DNA of 64,000 nt from Jatrophihabitans sp. (GCA_036389035.1 DASVQQ010000026.1:19665-83664), one strand, 5' to 3'. Numbered from the stretch's first letter, positions 8,561 to 17,915 are shown. Notes: generated by a model from the letters alone, not told the origin. Numbers and translations are program-made.

Positions 8561-8812
8561 ATGAGGATGAAGTTCCTGCTCGGCATCGCTGTCGGCTACG
8601 TGCTGGGCTCACGAGCCGGACGTGAGCGTTATGAGGACATCGTGGCGCTGGGGCGCCGGGTCGCCGGCAGCCAGACGGTCCAGGCCACCGCGGGCGTCCT
8701 GCAGGCGCAGGCCGCCGGTGCGGCCGAGCGGGCCAAGAGCCGGATCGGCGGGCGGGTGCTGGCCGGTCAGCGGTCCGGCGCCGGCAGCGGCGTCAACGGC
8801 CACCGGCACTGA
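8561..8812 (+). CDS. small YtxH-like membrane-anchored protein
   Basis: The protein is 83 residues (81 from the second ATG at 8567). A short hydrophobic N-terminus (KFLLGIAVGYVLGSRAGRERY) can span or dip into the membrane. It is followed by a basic turn and an Ala/Gln/Arg-rich helical tail. The 'GYVLGSRAGRERYE' motif is typical of actinobacterial YtxH-like proteins of unknown function. The topology suggests a membrane anchor with a cytoplasmic helical tail. It lies divergent from the SHOCT-domain gene's terminus and beside tRNA-Asn. Confidence 0.7.
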   Translation: MRMKFLLGIAVGYVLGSRAGRERYEDIVALGRRVAGSQTVQATAGVLQAQAAGAAERAKSRIGGRVLAGQRSGAGSGVNGHRH

Positions 8813-8889
8813 GCGGTGCCAGCTGGGCACTGAGGCCAGGCCTGCTGGGCGCCGAGCTTAGGTTAAGCCCGGTCGCGCGGAAGCCGGAC

Positions 8890-9213
8890 TCAGATGCTGT
8901 CGAGGACCTGTGCCCGTCGGGTCTGGTACTCGTCCGGGGTGATCAGGCCCCGATCCCGCAGGTCGGTGAGGTCGGCCAGCCGGTCGGACGCGGAGCGCAC
9001 TTCAGGCCGCCCTGCCTGCCCACGCAGGTACCGGACCGCGAGCTGAGAACCCACGGTGCTCGGATCGACGCCGGCCTGCCGCAACACCCGGCGGTTGCGA
9101 ACCGTCGACACCGCTGCCAGCACGAGGATGCACACCATGACGGCCACCGTTACTCCGACGAACCACAAGAAGGCCGTCGGGATGTCGCCGAAATCGTCGC
9201 CTGAGTTCCCCAT
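8890..9213 (-). CDS. membrane protein with C-terminal SHOCT domain
   Basis: The product is 107 residues. A single strong transmembrane helix (FLWFVGVTVAVMVCILVLAAV) occupies residues 15-35. The C-terminus, DRLADLTDLRDRGLITPDEYQTRRAQVLDSI, is a SHOCT (short C-terminal) domain, an oligomerisation module found at the ends of many bacterial membrane proteins. The function is otherwise unknown. It lies downstream of the 9255-9863 gene on the same strand, 41 bases away, and could be part of the dnaG transcript. Confidence 0.8.
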   Translation of the reverse strand: MGNSGDDFGDIPTAFLWFVGVTVAVMVCILVLAAVSTVRNRRVLRQAGVDPSTVGSQLAVRYLRGQAGRPEVRSASDRLADLTDLRDRGLITPDEYQTRRAQVLDSI

Positions 9214-9254
9214 GCGGCTATTATGCCCGAACCGTCCTGAAGTCAGCGGGTAAT

Positions 9255-9863
9255 TCAGCTCGGAATCGGCTGGTCGGACGTCTGCCGGGCGACCCGGTCC
9301 AGATAGTCGAGCAAAGCGGCGCGGGCGGTGTCGGAGTCCGGCGTGCCGGAATCCAGCCGGGCGGTCCAGAGCAGGCCGTCCATGCCGGTCCTGCGCCGGG
9401 CCACCACCCGGCCGGTGCCACCCGGCACCCGAACCTGCTCCCAGCGGGCGATGCTCGCCTCGACCCGGGTCTTGACCACCGCCGGCAGGTTGCGCGGCTC
9501 GGCCAGCCGCAGGGTCAGCGCCGGCAGGTCGGTGACCACCCCCGCGTCATCCAGCACTCCCTCGATGACCTGCAGGCCGTCCTCACCCCAGGTCGCCTTG
9601 ACCACGTGCTCCCAGCCGATCCGCCGCCATCCGGGCGCGGCGCTGGCAGGCTCAGCCTGGTCAACGACCGGTTCGACAACCACCGACCCCGGCCCGACCG
9701 GTTCAGCAACCACCGACGCCGGCCCGACCGGCAGCCACAGCCCGAACTGGGTGGCCGCCACCGCGGCGGGGCCGTCCTCGGCCATCGCCAGCAGCCGCTC
9801 GTCCGGAGCCAGCAGGCCGCGCAGGCCGGCCGGCACTCGCAGCCGCCGACCGAACAGCGCCAT
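9255..9863 (-). CDS. hypothetical protein translationally coupled to dnaG
   Basis: The product is 202 residues. It opens with FGRRLRVPAGLRGLLAPDERLLAMAED and contains WRRIGWEHVVKATWGEDGLQVIEG, a strand pattern like the PH-like folds in many actinobacterial proteins of unknown role. Its ATG overlaps the dnaG stop codon by one base (TGATG), so it is probably translated by ribosomes finishing dnaG. An imperfect 30-base tandem duplication (9671-9730) encodes the repeated VGPxSVVxEPV segment in a linker. No catalytic motif or membrane segment is seen. Confidence 0.7.
   Translation of the reverse strand: MALFGRRLRVPAGLRGLLAPDERLLAMAEDGPAAVAATQFGLWLPVGPASVVAEPVGPGSVVVEPVVDQAEPASAAPGWRRIGWEHVVKATWGEDGLQVIEGVLDDAGVVTDLPALTLRLAEPRNLPAVVKTRVEASIARWEQVRVPGGTGRVVARRRTGMDGLLWTARLDSGTPDSDTARAALLDYLDRVARQTSDQPIPS
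9671..9730. repeat. 30-bp imperfect tandem duplication inside a CDS
   Basis: Two adjacent 30-base units (9671-9700 and 9701-9730) differ at three positions. They keep the reading frame of the 9255-9863 gene and produce a repeated Val/Pro/Glu-rich linker. The duplication looks recent. Confidence 0.8.
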
Positions 9864-11758
9864 CAGGACTCGCCCCCGATCGCCCGGGACCGCAACGCCC
9901 GCCGGCGCTGCTCCAGTTGCATCAGTTGGCCGAACAACCTGCCCTGCTCCTCCGCGTCGCCGACGGCGTCAAGCCGCTGCACCTTCGACTTCAACTGTGC
10001 CACTTCTCTGGCGACCACCTGCTCGGCCAGGTTGACCACCATCGCCTCGGCGTAGCGGGGTTGGGCGTCGGTGCCCGAGCGCAGCGGCTCGACCGCGAGC
10101 GCGTTGACCGCCGCGCGCGCCTCAGAACCCGGCGGCAGGTGCTCCGACACCCGTTCCACCCAGGCCGGCCCGGTCTTGCCCGTGGTGGCGCCGCCGGCCG
10201 CCGCGATGGCGTTCTGCAACTGCTGGTGCACGGCGGTCAGGAACGCCTGCGGGCCCAGCTGGTCGAACTGCTCGGCCACCACCTCGGGCAGTTGCAACGC
10301 CGCCTTGATGACCTCGCGTTCGGCCTGGCCGACCTTCGGCGGCACCCCTGGCACCGATCCCGGCTGGCCGGCAGGGGTGCCCGGCTGGGGACGCTGGTGG
10401 TGGTTCTCAGCCGCCCGGGCCATGCCGCGTACCCGGCTCAGGATCTCGTCCGGATTGGCCACCCCGCTCAGCCGGGCCAGCTCGCGGGCGTACTCGAAGC
10501 GGTGCGAGGGGTCCTTGATCTGCGCCACCAGCGGCACGGTGAGGTTCAGCGCCGCCACCCGGCCCTCGACGGTGTCGACGTCGAAGCGCTTGATGATGGT
10601 GCCCAGCATGAACCGCAGCATCGGCACGTTGGACTCGATCAGCGCCCGCACCGCCGGATCGCCGCCGGCCTGCCGCAGGTCGCACGGGTCCTTGCCCGCC
10701 GGGTCGATCGCGACGAAGGTCTGGGCGAGGAACTTCTGCTCGTCCTTGAAGGCCCGCTCGGCCGCCTTCATGCCGGCCGAGTCGCCGTCGAAGGTGAAGA
10801 TCACCTTGGTGGTGGCCTGCGCCTCCTCTGCGCTGTTGCTCGACCACAACCGCCTGATCACGTTGACGTGCTCGCCGCCGAACGCCGTGCCGCAGGTGGC
10901 CACCGCGGTCGTGACGCCGGCCAGGTGACAGGCCATCACATCGGTGTAGCCCTCGACGATCACCGCCTGGCCCTGCTTGGCGATCTCGCGCTTGGCCACG
11001 TCCATGCCGTAGAGCAGCTGGCTCTTCTTGTAGATCGGGGTCTCAGGGGTGTTGAGGTACTTGGCCTCGATCTTGTCGTCCTCGTGGATCCGGCGAGCCC
11101 CGAAGCCGACCACCTCACCGCCGAGGTCCTTGATCGGCCACAGCAGCCGGCGGTGGAACCGGTCGATCAGCGAGCCGCGGCCGGACTCCCGGGACAATCC
11201 AGCCAAGGTCAGCTCGGCCGAGCTGAAGCCGCGGCCGAGCAGGTGCTTGGTCAGCGAATCCCAGCCCGCCGGGGCGTAGCCGCAGCCGAACTGGTTGCCG
11301 GCCGCCGCGTCGAAGCCCCGGCTGGTCAGAAAGTCCCGGGCCGGCTGGGCCTCGGCGGTGGCCAGCTGCTCCTGGTAGAAGGCCGCCGCGAGAGTATGCG
11401 CCTCGACCAGCCTGGCCCGCTGCCCGGACGGCCGGTTCGGGCTCGGGCCGCCGTCGGCGTAGCGCAACTGGACGCCGGCCTTGCTGGCCAGGCTCTCGAC
11501 CGCCTCGCTGAAGGACAGGTGCTCGATGCGCTCGACGAACCGGATCACGTCGCCACCGGCCGAGCAGCCGAAGCAGTGGAACAGCCCGCGGGACGGTGAC
11601 ACCGACAGCGACGGTGACTTCTCGTCGTGGAACGGGCAGATGCCCTTGAGGTTGCCGCCGCCGGCATTGCGCAGCTCGACATGCGCGCCGATCACCTCGG
11701 CGATGTCGGAGCGTTCCCGGACGGCGGCGATGTCCTCGTCGCGAATCCGTCCTGCCAT
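9863..11758 (-). CDS. dnaG: DNA primase DnaG
   Basis: The product is 631 residues and makes RNA primers at the replication fork. The N-terminal zinc ribbon has ligands C41, H44, C62 and C65 (CPFHDEKSPS, then FHCFGC). The TOPRIM catalytic core is visible as VIVEGYTDVMACHLAG and FTFDGDSAGMKAAERA, whose acids bind the metal ions. The C-terminal region, after a Pro/Gly/Gln-rich linker (HHQRPQPGTPAGQPG), should carry the helicase-binding domain. The gene precedes a coupled gene of unknown function and follows dgt, the order also found in mycobacteria. Confidence 0.97.
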   Translation of the reverse strand: MAGRIRDEDIAAVRERSDIAEVIGAHVELRNAGGGNLKGICPFHDEKSPSLSVSPSRGLFHCFGCSAGGDVIRFVERIEHLSFSEAVESLASKAGVQLRYADGGPSPNRPSGQRARLVEAHTLAAAFYQEQLATAEAQPARDFLTSRGFDAAAGNQFGCGYAPAGWDSLTKHLLGRGFSSAELTLAGLSRESGRGSLIDRFHRRLLWPIKDLGGEVVGFGARRIHEDDKIEAKYLNTPETPIYKKSQLLYGMDVAKREIAKQGQAVIVEGYTDVMACHLAGVTTAVATCGTAFGGEHVNVIRRLWSSNSAEEAQATTKVIFTFDGDSAGMKAAERAFKDEQKFLAQTFVAIDPAGKDPCDLRQAGGDPAVRALIESNVPMLRFMLGTIIKRFDVDTVEGRVAALNLTVPLVAQIKDPSHRFEYARELARLSGVANPDEILSRVRGMARAAENHHQRPQPGTPAGQPGSVPGVPPKVGQAEREVIKAALQLPEVVAEQFDQLGPQAFLTAVHQQLQNAIAAAGGATTGKTGPAWVERVSEHLPPGSEARAAVNALAVEPLRSGTDAQPRYAEAMVVNLAEQVVAREVAQLKSKVQRLDAVGDAEEQGRLFGQLMQLEQRRRALRSRAIGGES

Positions 11759-11815
11759 GCGGGGAGTCTATGTGTAAGTGTGACAGCCGGGTGGCCCCGC
11801 TGAACGTTGCAAGAG

Positions 11816-13135
11816 CTAGCCGCCGGCCACCAGCCGCCGGTGCCAGGCCAGCGCCGACGAGTCGGTCAGCTGGGCGACCTGGTCGATCACCACCCGCAGC
11901 CGTTCGGACTCCCCCTCGGCCTGCCGCCAGCTCTCCCGCAAGGTCTGTGACAGCGCCGGCTCGCCCCGCTTGAGCAGCAGCTCGACCAGCTCGATCAGCA
12001 CCCGCCGCTGCTCGGACTGCGACTGCTCGACACCGTCCCGGCGCATCACGTAGCGAAACGCGATCGTCTTGAGCAGCGCGCACTCGGCCCGCACCCGGTC
12101 CGGCACGATCAGCTCGGCCCGGTAGCGGCCCAGCGGGCCGTCCGGAAACCGGTCCCTAGTGGCCCGGACGGCAGCCGTGACGAACCGGCCGGTCAGCTCG
12201 CTGGTGGCCCGCTTGGCCATCGCCTGGGCGGCGTAGGAGCCGTCATAGCCAGCCAGGTCGGCCAGCGCCGGCAGCCGCAGCAGCTCATCGAGCAGCGGCT
12301 GGAGCTGCGAGCCGGTCAGCGGCGAGTAGAACTGGCCGGCCTGCTCGCACAGGGCCTGCCGTTCGGCCTCCGTTGCCAGCGTCGCGAGCCGGATGTGCCC
12401 GGAGTGCACCCCGTCCTCGACGTCGTGCACCGAGTACGCGACGTCGTCGGCCCAGTCCATCACCTGCGCTTCCAGGCACCGCTCACCGTCCCGGCGGCCC
12501 GCGCGCAGCCAGTCATAGGCCGGCCGGTCGCTGGCGTAGACACCGAACTTGGCCCTGCCCTCGGCCGCGGGCCACGGGTACTTGCACACCGCGTCCAGGG
12601 TCGCCCGGGCCAGGTTCAGCCCGGCCGAGCTGCCGTCGGAGGTGACCGCCTTGGCCTCCAGCCTGGTCAGGATGCGCAGGGTCTGGGCGTTGCCTTCGAA
12701 ACCACCGCAGTCCTGCGCGGCCTGGTTCAGGGCGGTCTCGCCGTTGTGGCCGAACGGCGGATGGCCCAGGTCGTGCGCCAGGCCGGCGGCGTCGGTCAGG
12801 TCGGGGTCACAACCCAGCGCGGCGCCCATCTCGCGGCTGATCTGGGCGACCTCGAGGGAGTGGGTCAGCCGGGTGCGGGGGAAGTCGTCCTGACCGGGTG
12901 AGACGACCTGGGTCTTGTCGGCCAGCCGCCGGAACGAGTAGGAGTGCAGCACCCGGGCCCGGTCGCGCTGAAAGGCGGCCCGGTCCAGCGGCGGCTCGGC
13001 CGAGGGCTGGGCGCGCTTGTCGCTCTCGACCAGCCAGCGGGCCCGGTCCTCGCTGCTGTAGGGATAGCAGTCGCTGCCGGCGCTCAGACGTGCTCCTCGG
13101 TCCAGTCGGCGAACTGCTGCAGGTTCTGCAACCAC
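11816..13135 (-). CDS. dgt: dGTP triphosphohydrolase-like protein (HD domain)
   Basis: The product is up to 439 residues and is predicted to hydrolyse dNTPs to deoxynucleoside and triphosphate. The HD-domain metal ligands are visible in TRLTHSLEVAQISREM and in GLAHDLGHPPFGHNGE, with the later Asp in MDWADDVAYSVHDVEDG. The start is unsure: the only conventional initiator before the conserved YSSEDRARWLVESDKR segment is a GTG at 13135, which overlaps the end of the YbjN gene by 52 bases. A CTG at 13087 overlapping that gene's stop is the alternative. It lies 57 bases upstream of dnaG on the same strand. Confidence 0.93.
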   Translation of the reverse strand: MVAEPAAVRRLDRGARLSAGSDCYPYSSEDRARWLVESDKRAQPSAEPPLDRAAFQRDRARVLHSYSFRRLADKTQVVSPGQDDFPRTRLTHSLEVAQISREMGAALGCDPDLTDAAGLAHDLGHPPFGHNGETALNQAAQDCGGFEGNAQTLRILTRLEAKAVTSDGSSAGLNLARATLDAVCKYPWPAAEGRAKFGVYASDRPAYDWLRAGRRDGERCLEAQVMDWADDVAYSVHDVEDGVHSGHIRLATLATEAERQALCEQAGQFYSPLTGSQLQPLLDELLRLPALADLAGYDGSYAAQAMAKRATSELTGRFVTAAVRATRDRFPDGPLGRYRAELIVPDRVRAECALLKTIAFRYVMRRDGVEQSQSEQRRVLIELVELLLKRGEPALSQTLRESWRQAEGESERLRVVIDQVAQLTDSSALAWHRRLVAGG

Positions 13136-13596
13136 ATTCCGACCGTGAACTTCAACTGCTGCCGGCTGATCCCGCCCTCGAAGTCGAAGGCCTGCTCGGC
13201 GCAGATCCCGACCAGGCCGTCGTCGGGAAGCACCGTGTACGCCTTCGGGAACAGCTTGCTGCGGTTCCAGTCGTCGAGCACCAGGGCCAGCGTCGGGCGC
13301 AGCTCTACCTCGAACCTGCGGTTGAGGTAGAGACGGGCCTGCAGCACCTCTTCGTCCTGGCCGTAGTGGAAGAAGTAGATGCTGAAGTTGTCCCAGCGCA
13401 CCGCCAGGTCGCCGTCGTCGTCGATCACCGAGCGCAGCGAGTACTCCTTCAGGATCGCCTGCAGCACCTTGTTGCTGGGCAGCACCGTGGGGCCCTCGCG
13501 CCGGCCGATCGGAGGATCGGCCGACCGGCGCTGCTCCACGCCCGCTTTCGCCGCTGCCACGGCCGAGGCGGCGATGTTACGTAGGCGACCAGGCAC
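13084..13596 (-). CDS. YbjN-domain protein
   Basis: The product is 170 residues. It fits the YbjN fold, which resembles type III secretion chaperones: SVIDDDGDLAVRWDNFSIYFF is followed by LQARLYLNRRFEVELRPTL and an alpha-helical end (FTVGMWLQNLQQFADWTEEHV). Members are cytoplasmic and their molecular role is unclear. The N-terminal 40 residues are basic and variable. Its end overlaps the proposed dgt start, so the two genes are probably co-transcribed. ppdK ends 29 bases upstream... of this gene's reading strand only in coordinate terms: ppdK lies at higher coordinates and its stop is at 13629. Confidence 0.8.
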   Translation of the reverse strand: MPGRLRNIAASAVAAAKAGVEQRRSADPPIGRREGPTVLPSNKVLQAILKEYSLRSVIDDDGDLAVRWDNFSIYFFHYGQDEEVLQARLYLNRRFEVELRPTLALVLDDWNRSKLFPKAYTVLPDDGLVGICAEQAFDFEGGISRQQLKFTVGMWLQNLQQFADWTEEHV

Positions 13597-13628
13597 GCCT
13601 CCGAGGCTACCCGGACTGCCCGCACCGA

Positions 13629-16331
13629 TCAGCGCGAATCCTCACTCGGCGCCCGGTTGGCCCGGCCGGCCTCCAGCCGCGCCACCGGTACCCGGAACGG
13701 CGAGCACGAGACGTAGTCCAGGCCCACCTCGTTGAAGAAGTGCACCGACTCCGGATCACCGCCGTGCTCGCCGCAGACCCCGAGCTTCAGGCCGGGCCGC
13801 TTGGCCCTGCCCTGCTCGACGGCGATCCGCACCAGCGCGCCGACCCCCTCCCGGTCCAGCGACTCGAACGGCGACACCCCGAAGATGCCCTTCTCCAGGT
13901 AGTGGGAGAAGAACGCCGCCTCGACGTCGTCGCGGGAGAAGCCCCAGGTGGTCTGGGTCAGGTCGTTGGTGCCGAAGGAGAAGAACTCGGCCGACTCGGC
14001 GATCTGGCCGGCGGTCAGCGCCGCCCGCGGCAGCTCGATCATGGTCCCGACCAGGAACTCCAGGTGCACCCCGGTCTCGGTGCGCACGTCCCGGGCCACC
14101 TTGATGATGTCGTCCTTGACCGACTCGAACTCCTGCACGGCCCCGACCAGCGGCACCATGATCTCGACCCGGGGCACGCCGCCGGCCTTGACCCGCTCCG
14201 CGGCCGCCTCCAGGATCGCCCGAGCCTGCATCGCGAACAGGCCGGGAATGACCAGGCCGAGCCGGACGCCACGCAGCCCCAGCATCGGGTTCTGCTCGTG
14301 CAGCTTGTGCACCGCCTGCAGCATCCGCAGGTCGCCCTCGCGCGGCTCGCCCCGGGCCTCGGCCACCGCCACCCGCACCGACAGCTCGGTGATGTCGGGC
14401 AGGAACTCGTGCAGCGGCGGGTCCAGCAGCCGGATGGTCACCGGCAGCCCGTCCATCGCCTCGAACAGGCCCTTGAAGTCCTCGCGCTGCAGCGGCAGCA
14501 GCTCGGCCAGTTGCCGGTCGCGCTCGGTGTCGGTGTCGGCCAGGATCAGCGCCTCGACCAGCGACCGGCGGTCGCCCAGGAACATGTGCTCGGTGCGGCA
14601 CAGCCCGATGCCCTGCGCGCCGAAGCGGCGGGCCCGGGCGGCGTCGGCGTCGGTATCGGCGTTGGCCCGGACCGCCATCGACCGGCCGCCGTCGGCGACC
14701 CGCATGAGCCGGTGCACCGCCCGGACGAGATCGCCGTCGTCTTCGGGTCCCACGTTCTCGGGGTCGATCTCGCCCTCGAAGTAACGGACCACCGGCGAGG
14801 CCACCACCGGCACCTCGCCGAGAAACACCTCACCGGAGGTGCCGTCGATCGAGATGACGGTGCCCTCTTCATAGACCTGGCCGTCCGGGGTGCTGAAATG
14901 CCGGGCCTTGGTGTCGACGCGCAGTTGCTCGGCGCCGCAGACGCAGGTCTTGCCCATTCCCCGGGCCACCACCGCGGCATGGCTGGTCTTGCCGCCCCGG
15001 CTGGTCAGGATGCCCTCGGCGGCGATCATGCCGTTGAGGTCATCGGGGTTGGTCTCGCGCCGCACCAGGATGACCTTCTCACCGCTGCGGCTCCACTTCA
15101 CCGCGGTGTAGGAGTCGAAGACCACCTTGCCGACCGCGGCGCCGGGCGAGGCGTTCATGCCCTGGGCGATCTTGCGGTGCCGCGTGGTGTCGTCGAAGTG
15201 CGGGAACATCAGCTGCGCCAGCTGCGCCCCGTTGACCCGCTGCAGCGCCTCCATCTCATCGATCAGGCCCTCGTCGATCAGCTGGGTGGCGATCCGGAAG
15301 GCGGCCCCGGCGGTGCGCTTGCCGACCCGGGTCTGCAGCATCCACAGCTTGCCCCGCTCGATGGTGAACTCGATGTCGCACAGGTCGCGGTAGTGCCCCT
15401 CGAGCTGGGCCATGATGCCCATCAGCTCGTCATGGCTCTTCTTGTCCAGGGTGGCCAGGTCAGCCAGCGACAGCGTGTTGCGGATGCCGGCCACCACGTC
15501 CTCGCCCTGGGCGTTCTGCAGGTAGTCGCCGTACTCGCCCTTGGCGCCCGAGGCCGGGTCGCGGGTGAAGGCCACTCCGGTGCCGGAGTCCTCGGACAGG
15601 TTGCCGAACACCATCGAGCAGATGTTGACCGCGGTGCCCAGGTCGGCCGGAATCCGCTCCTGCCGGCGGTACAGGATCGCCCGCGGCGCGTTCCAGGAGT
15701 CGAACACCGCCCGGACGGCCAGGTCCATCTGCTCCCGGGGCTCCTGCGGGAACTCCCGGCCGGCGTACTCGACGACCACCTGCTTGAAGGTCTCGACCAG
15801 CTTGCGCAGGTCCTCGGCGTCCAGGTCGAGGTCGTTGGTGGTGCCCTTGGCGGTCTTGGCCTCGTCCAGCGCGGACTCGAAGTGCTCGCCCTCGATGCCC
15901 AGCACGGTCTTGCCGAACATCTGGATCAGCCGCCGGTAGGAGTCGAAGGCGAAGCGCTCGTTGCCGGACTGGGCAGCCAGCCCGCGTACCGACTGGTCGT
16001 TGAGGCCGACGTTGAGGACCGTCTCCATCATGCCGGGCATCGAGAACTTCGCCCCGGAGCGCACCGAGACCAGCAGCGGGTCATCGGTCTGGCCCAGCTT
16101 CTTGCCCATCAGTGCCTCGAGGGCGGCCAGGTGCTCGCTGACCTCGGCCGACAGCTCGGCCGGCTCGCGGCCGTTGCTCAGGTAGGCCTTGCACGCCTCG
16201 GTGGTGATCGTGAACCCCGGTGGCACCGGAAGCCCCATGTTGGTCATCTCGGCGAGGTTGGCCCCCTTGCCGCCGAGCAGATCTTTGAGGTCTTTACTGC
16301 CTTCAGCAAAGTCGTAGACGAACTTTGTCAT
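13629..16331 (-). CDS. ppdK: pyruvate, phosphate dikinase
   Basis: The product is 900 residues and interconverts pyruvate + ATP + phosphate with phosphoenolpyruvate + AMP + diphosphate. The start MTKFVYDFAEGSKDLKDLLG is the usual N-terminus with the GGKGANLAEM nucleotide-binding loop; an in-frame start at 16376 is less likely. The swivelling phosphohistidine is H451 in GGKTSHAAVVARGMGK. The C-terminal PEP-binding barrel has LCRTEHMF and the active-site Cys near residue 853 (VCGEHGGD). The length agrees with bacterial PPDKs. The gene is monocistronic in appearance and would allow gluconeogenic or glycolytic flux at the PEP node. Confidence 0.97.
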   Translation of the reverse strand: MTKFVYDFAEGSKDLKDLLGGKGANLAEMTNMGLPVPPGFTITTEACKAYLSNGREPAELSAEVSEHLAALEALMGKKLGQTDDPLLVSVRSGAKFSMPGMMETVLNVGLNDQSVRGLAAQSGNERFAFDSYRRLIQMFGKTVLGIEGEHFESALDEAKTAKGTTNDLDLDAEDLRKLVETFKQVVVEYAGREFPQEPREQMDLAVRAVFDSWNAPRAILYRRQERIPADLGTAVNICSMVFGNLSEDSGTGVAFTRDPASGAKGEYGDYLQNAQGEDVVAGIRNTLSLADLATLDKKSHDELMGIMAQLEGHYRDLCDIEFTIERGKLWMLQTRVGKRTAGAAFRIATQLIDEGLIDEMEALQRVNGAQLAQLMFPHFDDTTRHRKIAQGMNASPGAAVGKVVFDSYTAVKWSRSGEKVILVRRETNPDDLNGMIAAEGILTSRGGKTSHAAVVARGMGKTCVCGAEQLRVDTKARHFSTPDGQVYEEGTVISIDGTSGEVFLGEVPVVASPVVRYFEGEIDPENVGPEDDGDLVRAVHRLMRVADGGRSMAVRANADTDADAARARRFGAQGIGLCRTEHMFLGDRRSLVEALILADTDTERDRQLAELLPLQREDFKGLFEAMDGLPVTIRLLDPPLHEFLPDITELSVRVAVAEARGEPREGDLRMLQAVHKLHEQNPMLGLRGVRLGLVIPGLFAMQARAILEAAAERVKAGGVPRVEIMVPLVGAVQEFESVKDDIIKVARDVRTETGVHLEFLVGTMIELPRAALTAGQIAESAEFFSFGTNDLTQTTWGFSRDDVEAAFFSHYLEKGIFGVSPFESLDREGVGALVRIAVEQGRAKRPGLKLGVCGEHGGDPESVHFFNEVGLDYVSCSPFRVPVARLEAGRANRAPSEDSR

Positions 16332-16437
16332 CGCGCACCACCACACTGTGAGACGGACATACGTTCTGCCGACCATAGGGGGCGTAAGCGATTGCGGTCA
16401 GCAGGCACCGCAATCTGGAGGCCAACGCCACACCGGC

Positions 16438-17874
16438 TCACTCCTTGATCCTCTCCTTGACCTGGCGAACCCGGACCGGCTCACCCGGCATCCCGCCGGG
16501 CCGCGACACGTACTCGCCGACCCCGACACAGGTGAACAGCAACGTCACCAGGTCGCCGGACTGGCCGAGCAGGGCCGGCACCTCGCTGTCGGCGAACGTC
16601 ATGCCGGACGCGGTAGCCCCGAGCGCGTACGCCGCCAGGTGCAGCCGTCCCTCGACCAGGCCGGCCGCCAGCTGGGCGTCCCGGTAGCCGCGGTCGTCCA
16701 GTTCGGCGCCGTCGATCGCGCCGATCACCACGTAGCCGGCGTCCGCCGCCAGGTACTGGTCCAAGCCCACCCGCAGCAGCTCGTCGCGCAGCTCGGCCTG
16801 CCGCTGCGGGGTGTCGAGATCGGGCCACCGGTAGATGCCCGGGACGGTGTCCTCCACGCCGTGCACCACCACCCAGTGCGGCACCTCGATACCGCGCATC
16901 GCCGCGCGCATCGGCCAGTCCAGCAGCCGGCGCGGCAGCTTCACGTTGCGGTCCATCAGCCGCTGCGAGCCACGCCGCAGGATCACCTCGTCCAGCACGG
17001 GTGAATCGGGAACGTCGGCCAGTACCGGCCCGACCGGCCACGCCGGGCCGGGTTCGTCGCTGTCACCGGCACGTTGGGCTTGGGTGCACAGCGGGAACTC
17101 GACCCCGGGCAGGCTTCCCCGGATGGCCGGAGCGCCGGCTTCGATGGCCGGCGTTCCGTCGCCGAGGGTGAGCAGCGCGAGCGGAAACTCGTGCACGCCG
17201 TCGGCGCCCACCAGGCCGGCGACCGCGGCGTCGGCGAACCGCGACTGGAGCCGGGGCCGGGCGCCAGCGCTGTCGGCCGCGGCGATCAGCTGCGACAGCA
17301 GGGTTCCGGCGTCCCAGTACAGGTGACGCCAGCCGCGCTCGGCGTAACGCCAACCGGTCCGCCACGGAACCCCGGTGACGACCAGCGTGCTGGCCGCGCC
17401 GCCCGCCACCGGCCCGACCTGCACCAGGGCATGCTCGACGGGGTCATACCAGTGCACCCCGTCCGGCACCCCCTCGACGCCTCGGGTGCTGGCATACACC
17501 TCCAGCGGAAACCGGGCGCCCGCCGAGCCGGCGGCCCGGAACAGGATCTGGCGTCCGGGGCGCTCACCGGTCCGGACGACACCCGCGCCGAGGTAGAGGA
17601 TCCGACCGAGCTGCGCCGCGTCCAGCGGCCTGCTCGGGACGGGGCTGCCTGCCAGCACAGCGGTGGCGCTGACCCCGGGATCCGGCAGCTCGCGTGGCAG
17701 CGGCGTCACCGGCAGGCCGGCGTCGTACTGCTTGACCGGCGGCGGGAGCGTGGCCAGGTCGTTCGGAATCAGATCGTGCCGGACCCGGGGGTCATCCACC
17801 GGCTCGTCCCAGTCCTGATCAGGGGTGTATGAGGTCAGCCGGTGCAGCAGCCCGGCTCCGCTCTCAAGATCCAT
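16438..17874 (-). CDS. SagB-type nitroreductase / dehydrogenase-like protein (orphan)
   Basis: The product is about 478 residues from the ATG at 17874. It consists of two nitroreductase-like halves. The N-terminal part has FRAAGSAGARFPLEVYA and VHWYDPVEHALVQVG; the C-terminal part has YVVIGAIDGAELDDRGYRDA and GLVEGRLHLAAYALGATASG, the latter matching the FMN-binding helix of SagB/ThcOx proteins. SagB enzymes oxidise azolines to azoles in RiPP biosynthesis. No YcaO cyclodehydratase, precursor peptide or transporter is adjacent, so this looks like a stand-alone member with another substrate. Its gene ends 107 bases from the ppdK start and begins near dusB. Confidence 0.8.
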   Translation of the reverse strand: MDLESGAGLLHRLTSYTPDQDWDEPVDDPRVRHDLIPNDLATLPPPVKQYDAGLPVTPLPRELPDPGVSATAVLAGSPVPSRPLDAAQLGRILYLGAGVVRTGERPGRQILFRAAGSAGARFPLEVYASTRGVEGVPDGVHWYDPVEHALVQVGPVAGGAASTLVVTGVPWRTGWRYAERGWRHLYWDAGTLLSQLIAAADSAGARPRLQSRFADAAVAGLVGADGVHEFPLALLTLGDGTPAIEAGAPAIRGSLPGVEFPLCTQAQRAGDSDEPGPAWPVGPVLADVPDSPVLDEVILRRGSQRLMDRNVKLPRRLLDWPMRAAMRGIEVPHWVVVHGVEDTVPGIYRWPDLDTPQRQAELRDELLRVGLDQYLAADAGYVVIGAIDGAELDDRGYRDAQLAAGLVEGRLHLAAYALGATASGMTFADSEVPALLGQSGDLVTLLFTCVGVGEYVSRPGGMPGEPVRVRQVKERIKE

Positions 17875-17915
17875 GCGCAACAGCGTGCCAGGTGCCCGGC
17901 CGTGACCGGTACCGA

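Noticed and set aside
13740..16448. A 902-codon open frame antisense to ppdK
   Set aside because: It is the mirror of a high-GC gene: composition is His/Gln/Arg/Ala/Gly-rich with no domain, while ppdK on the other strand is complete with its catalytic His.
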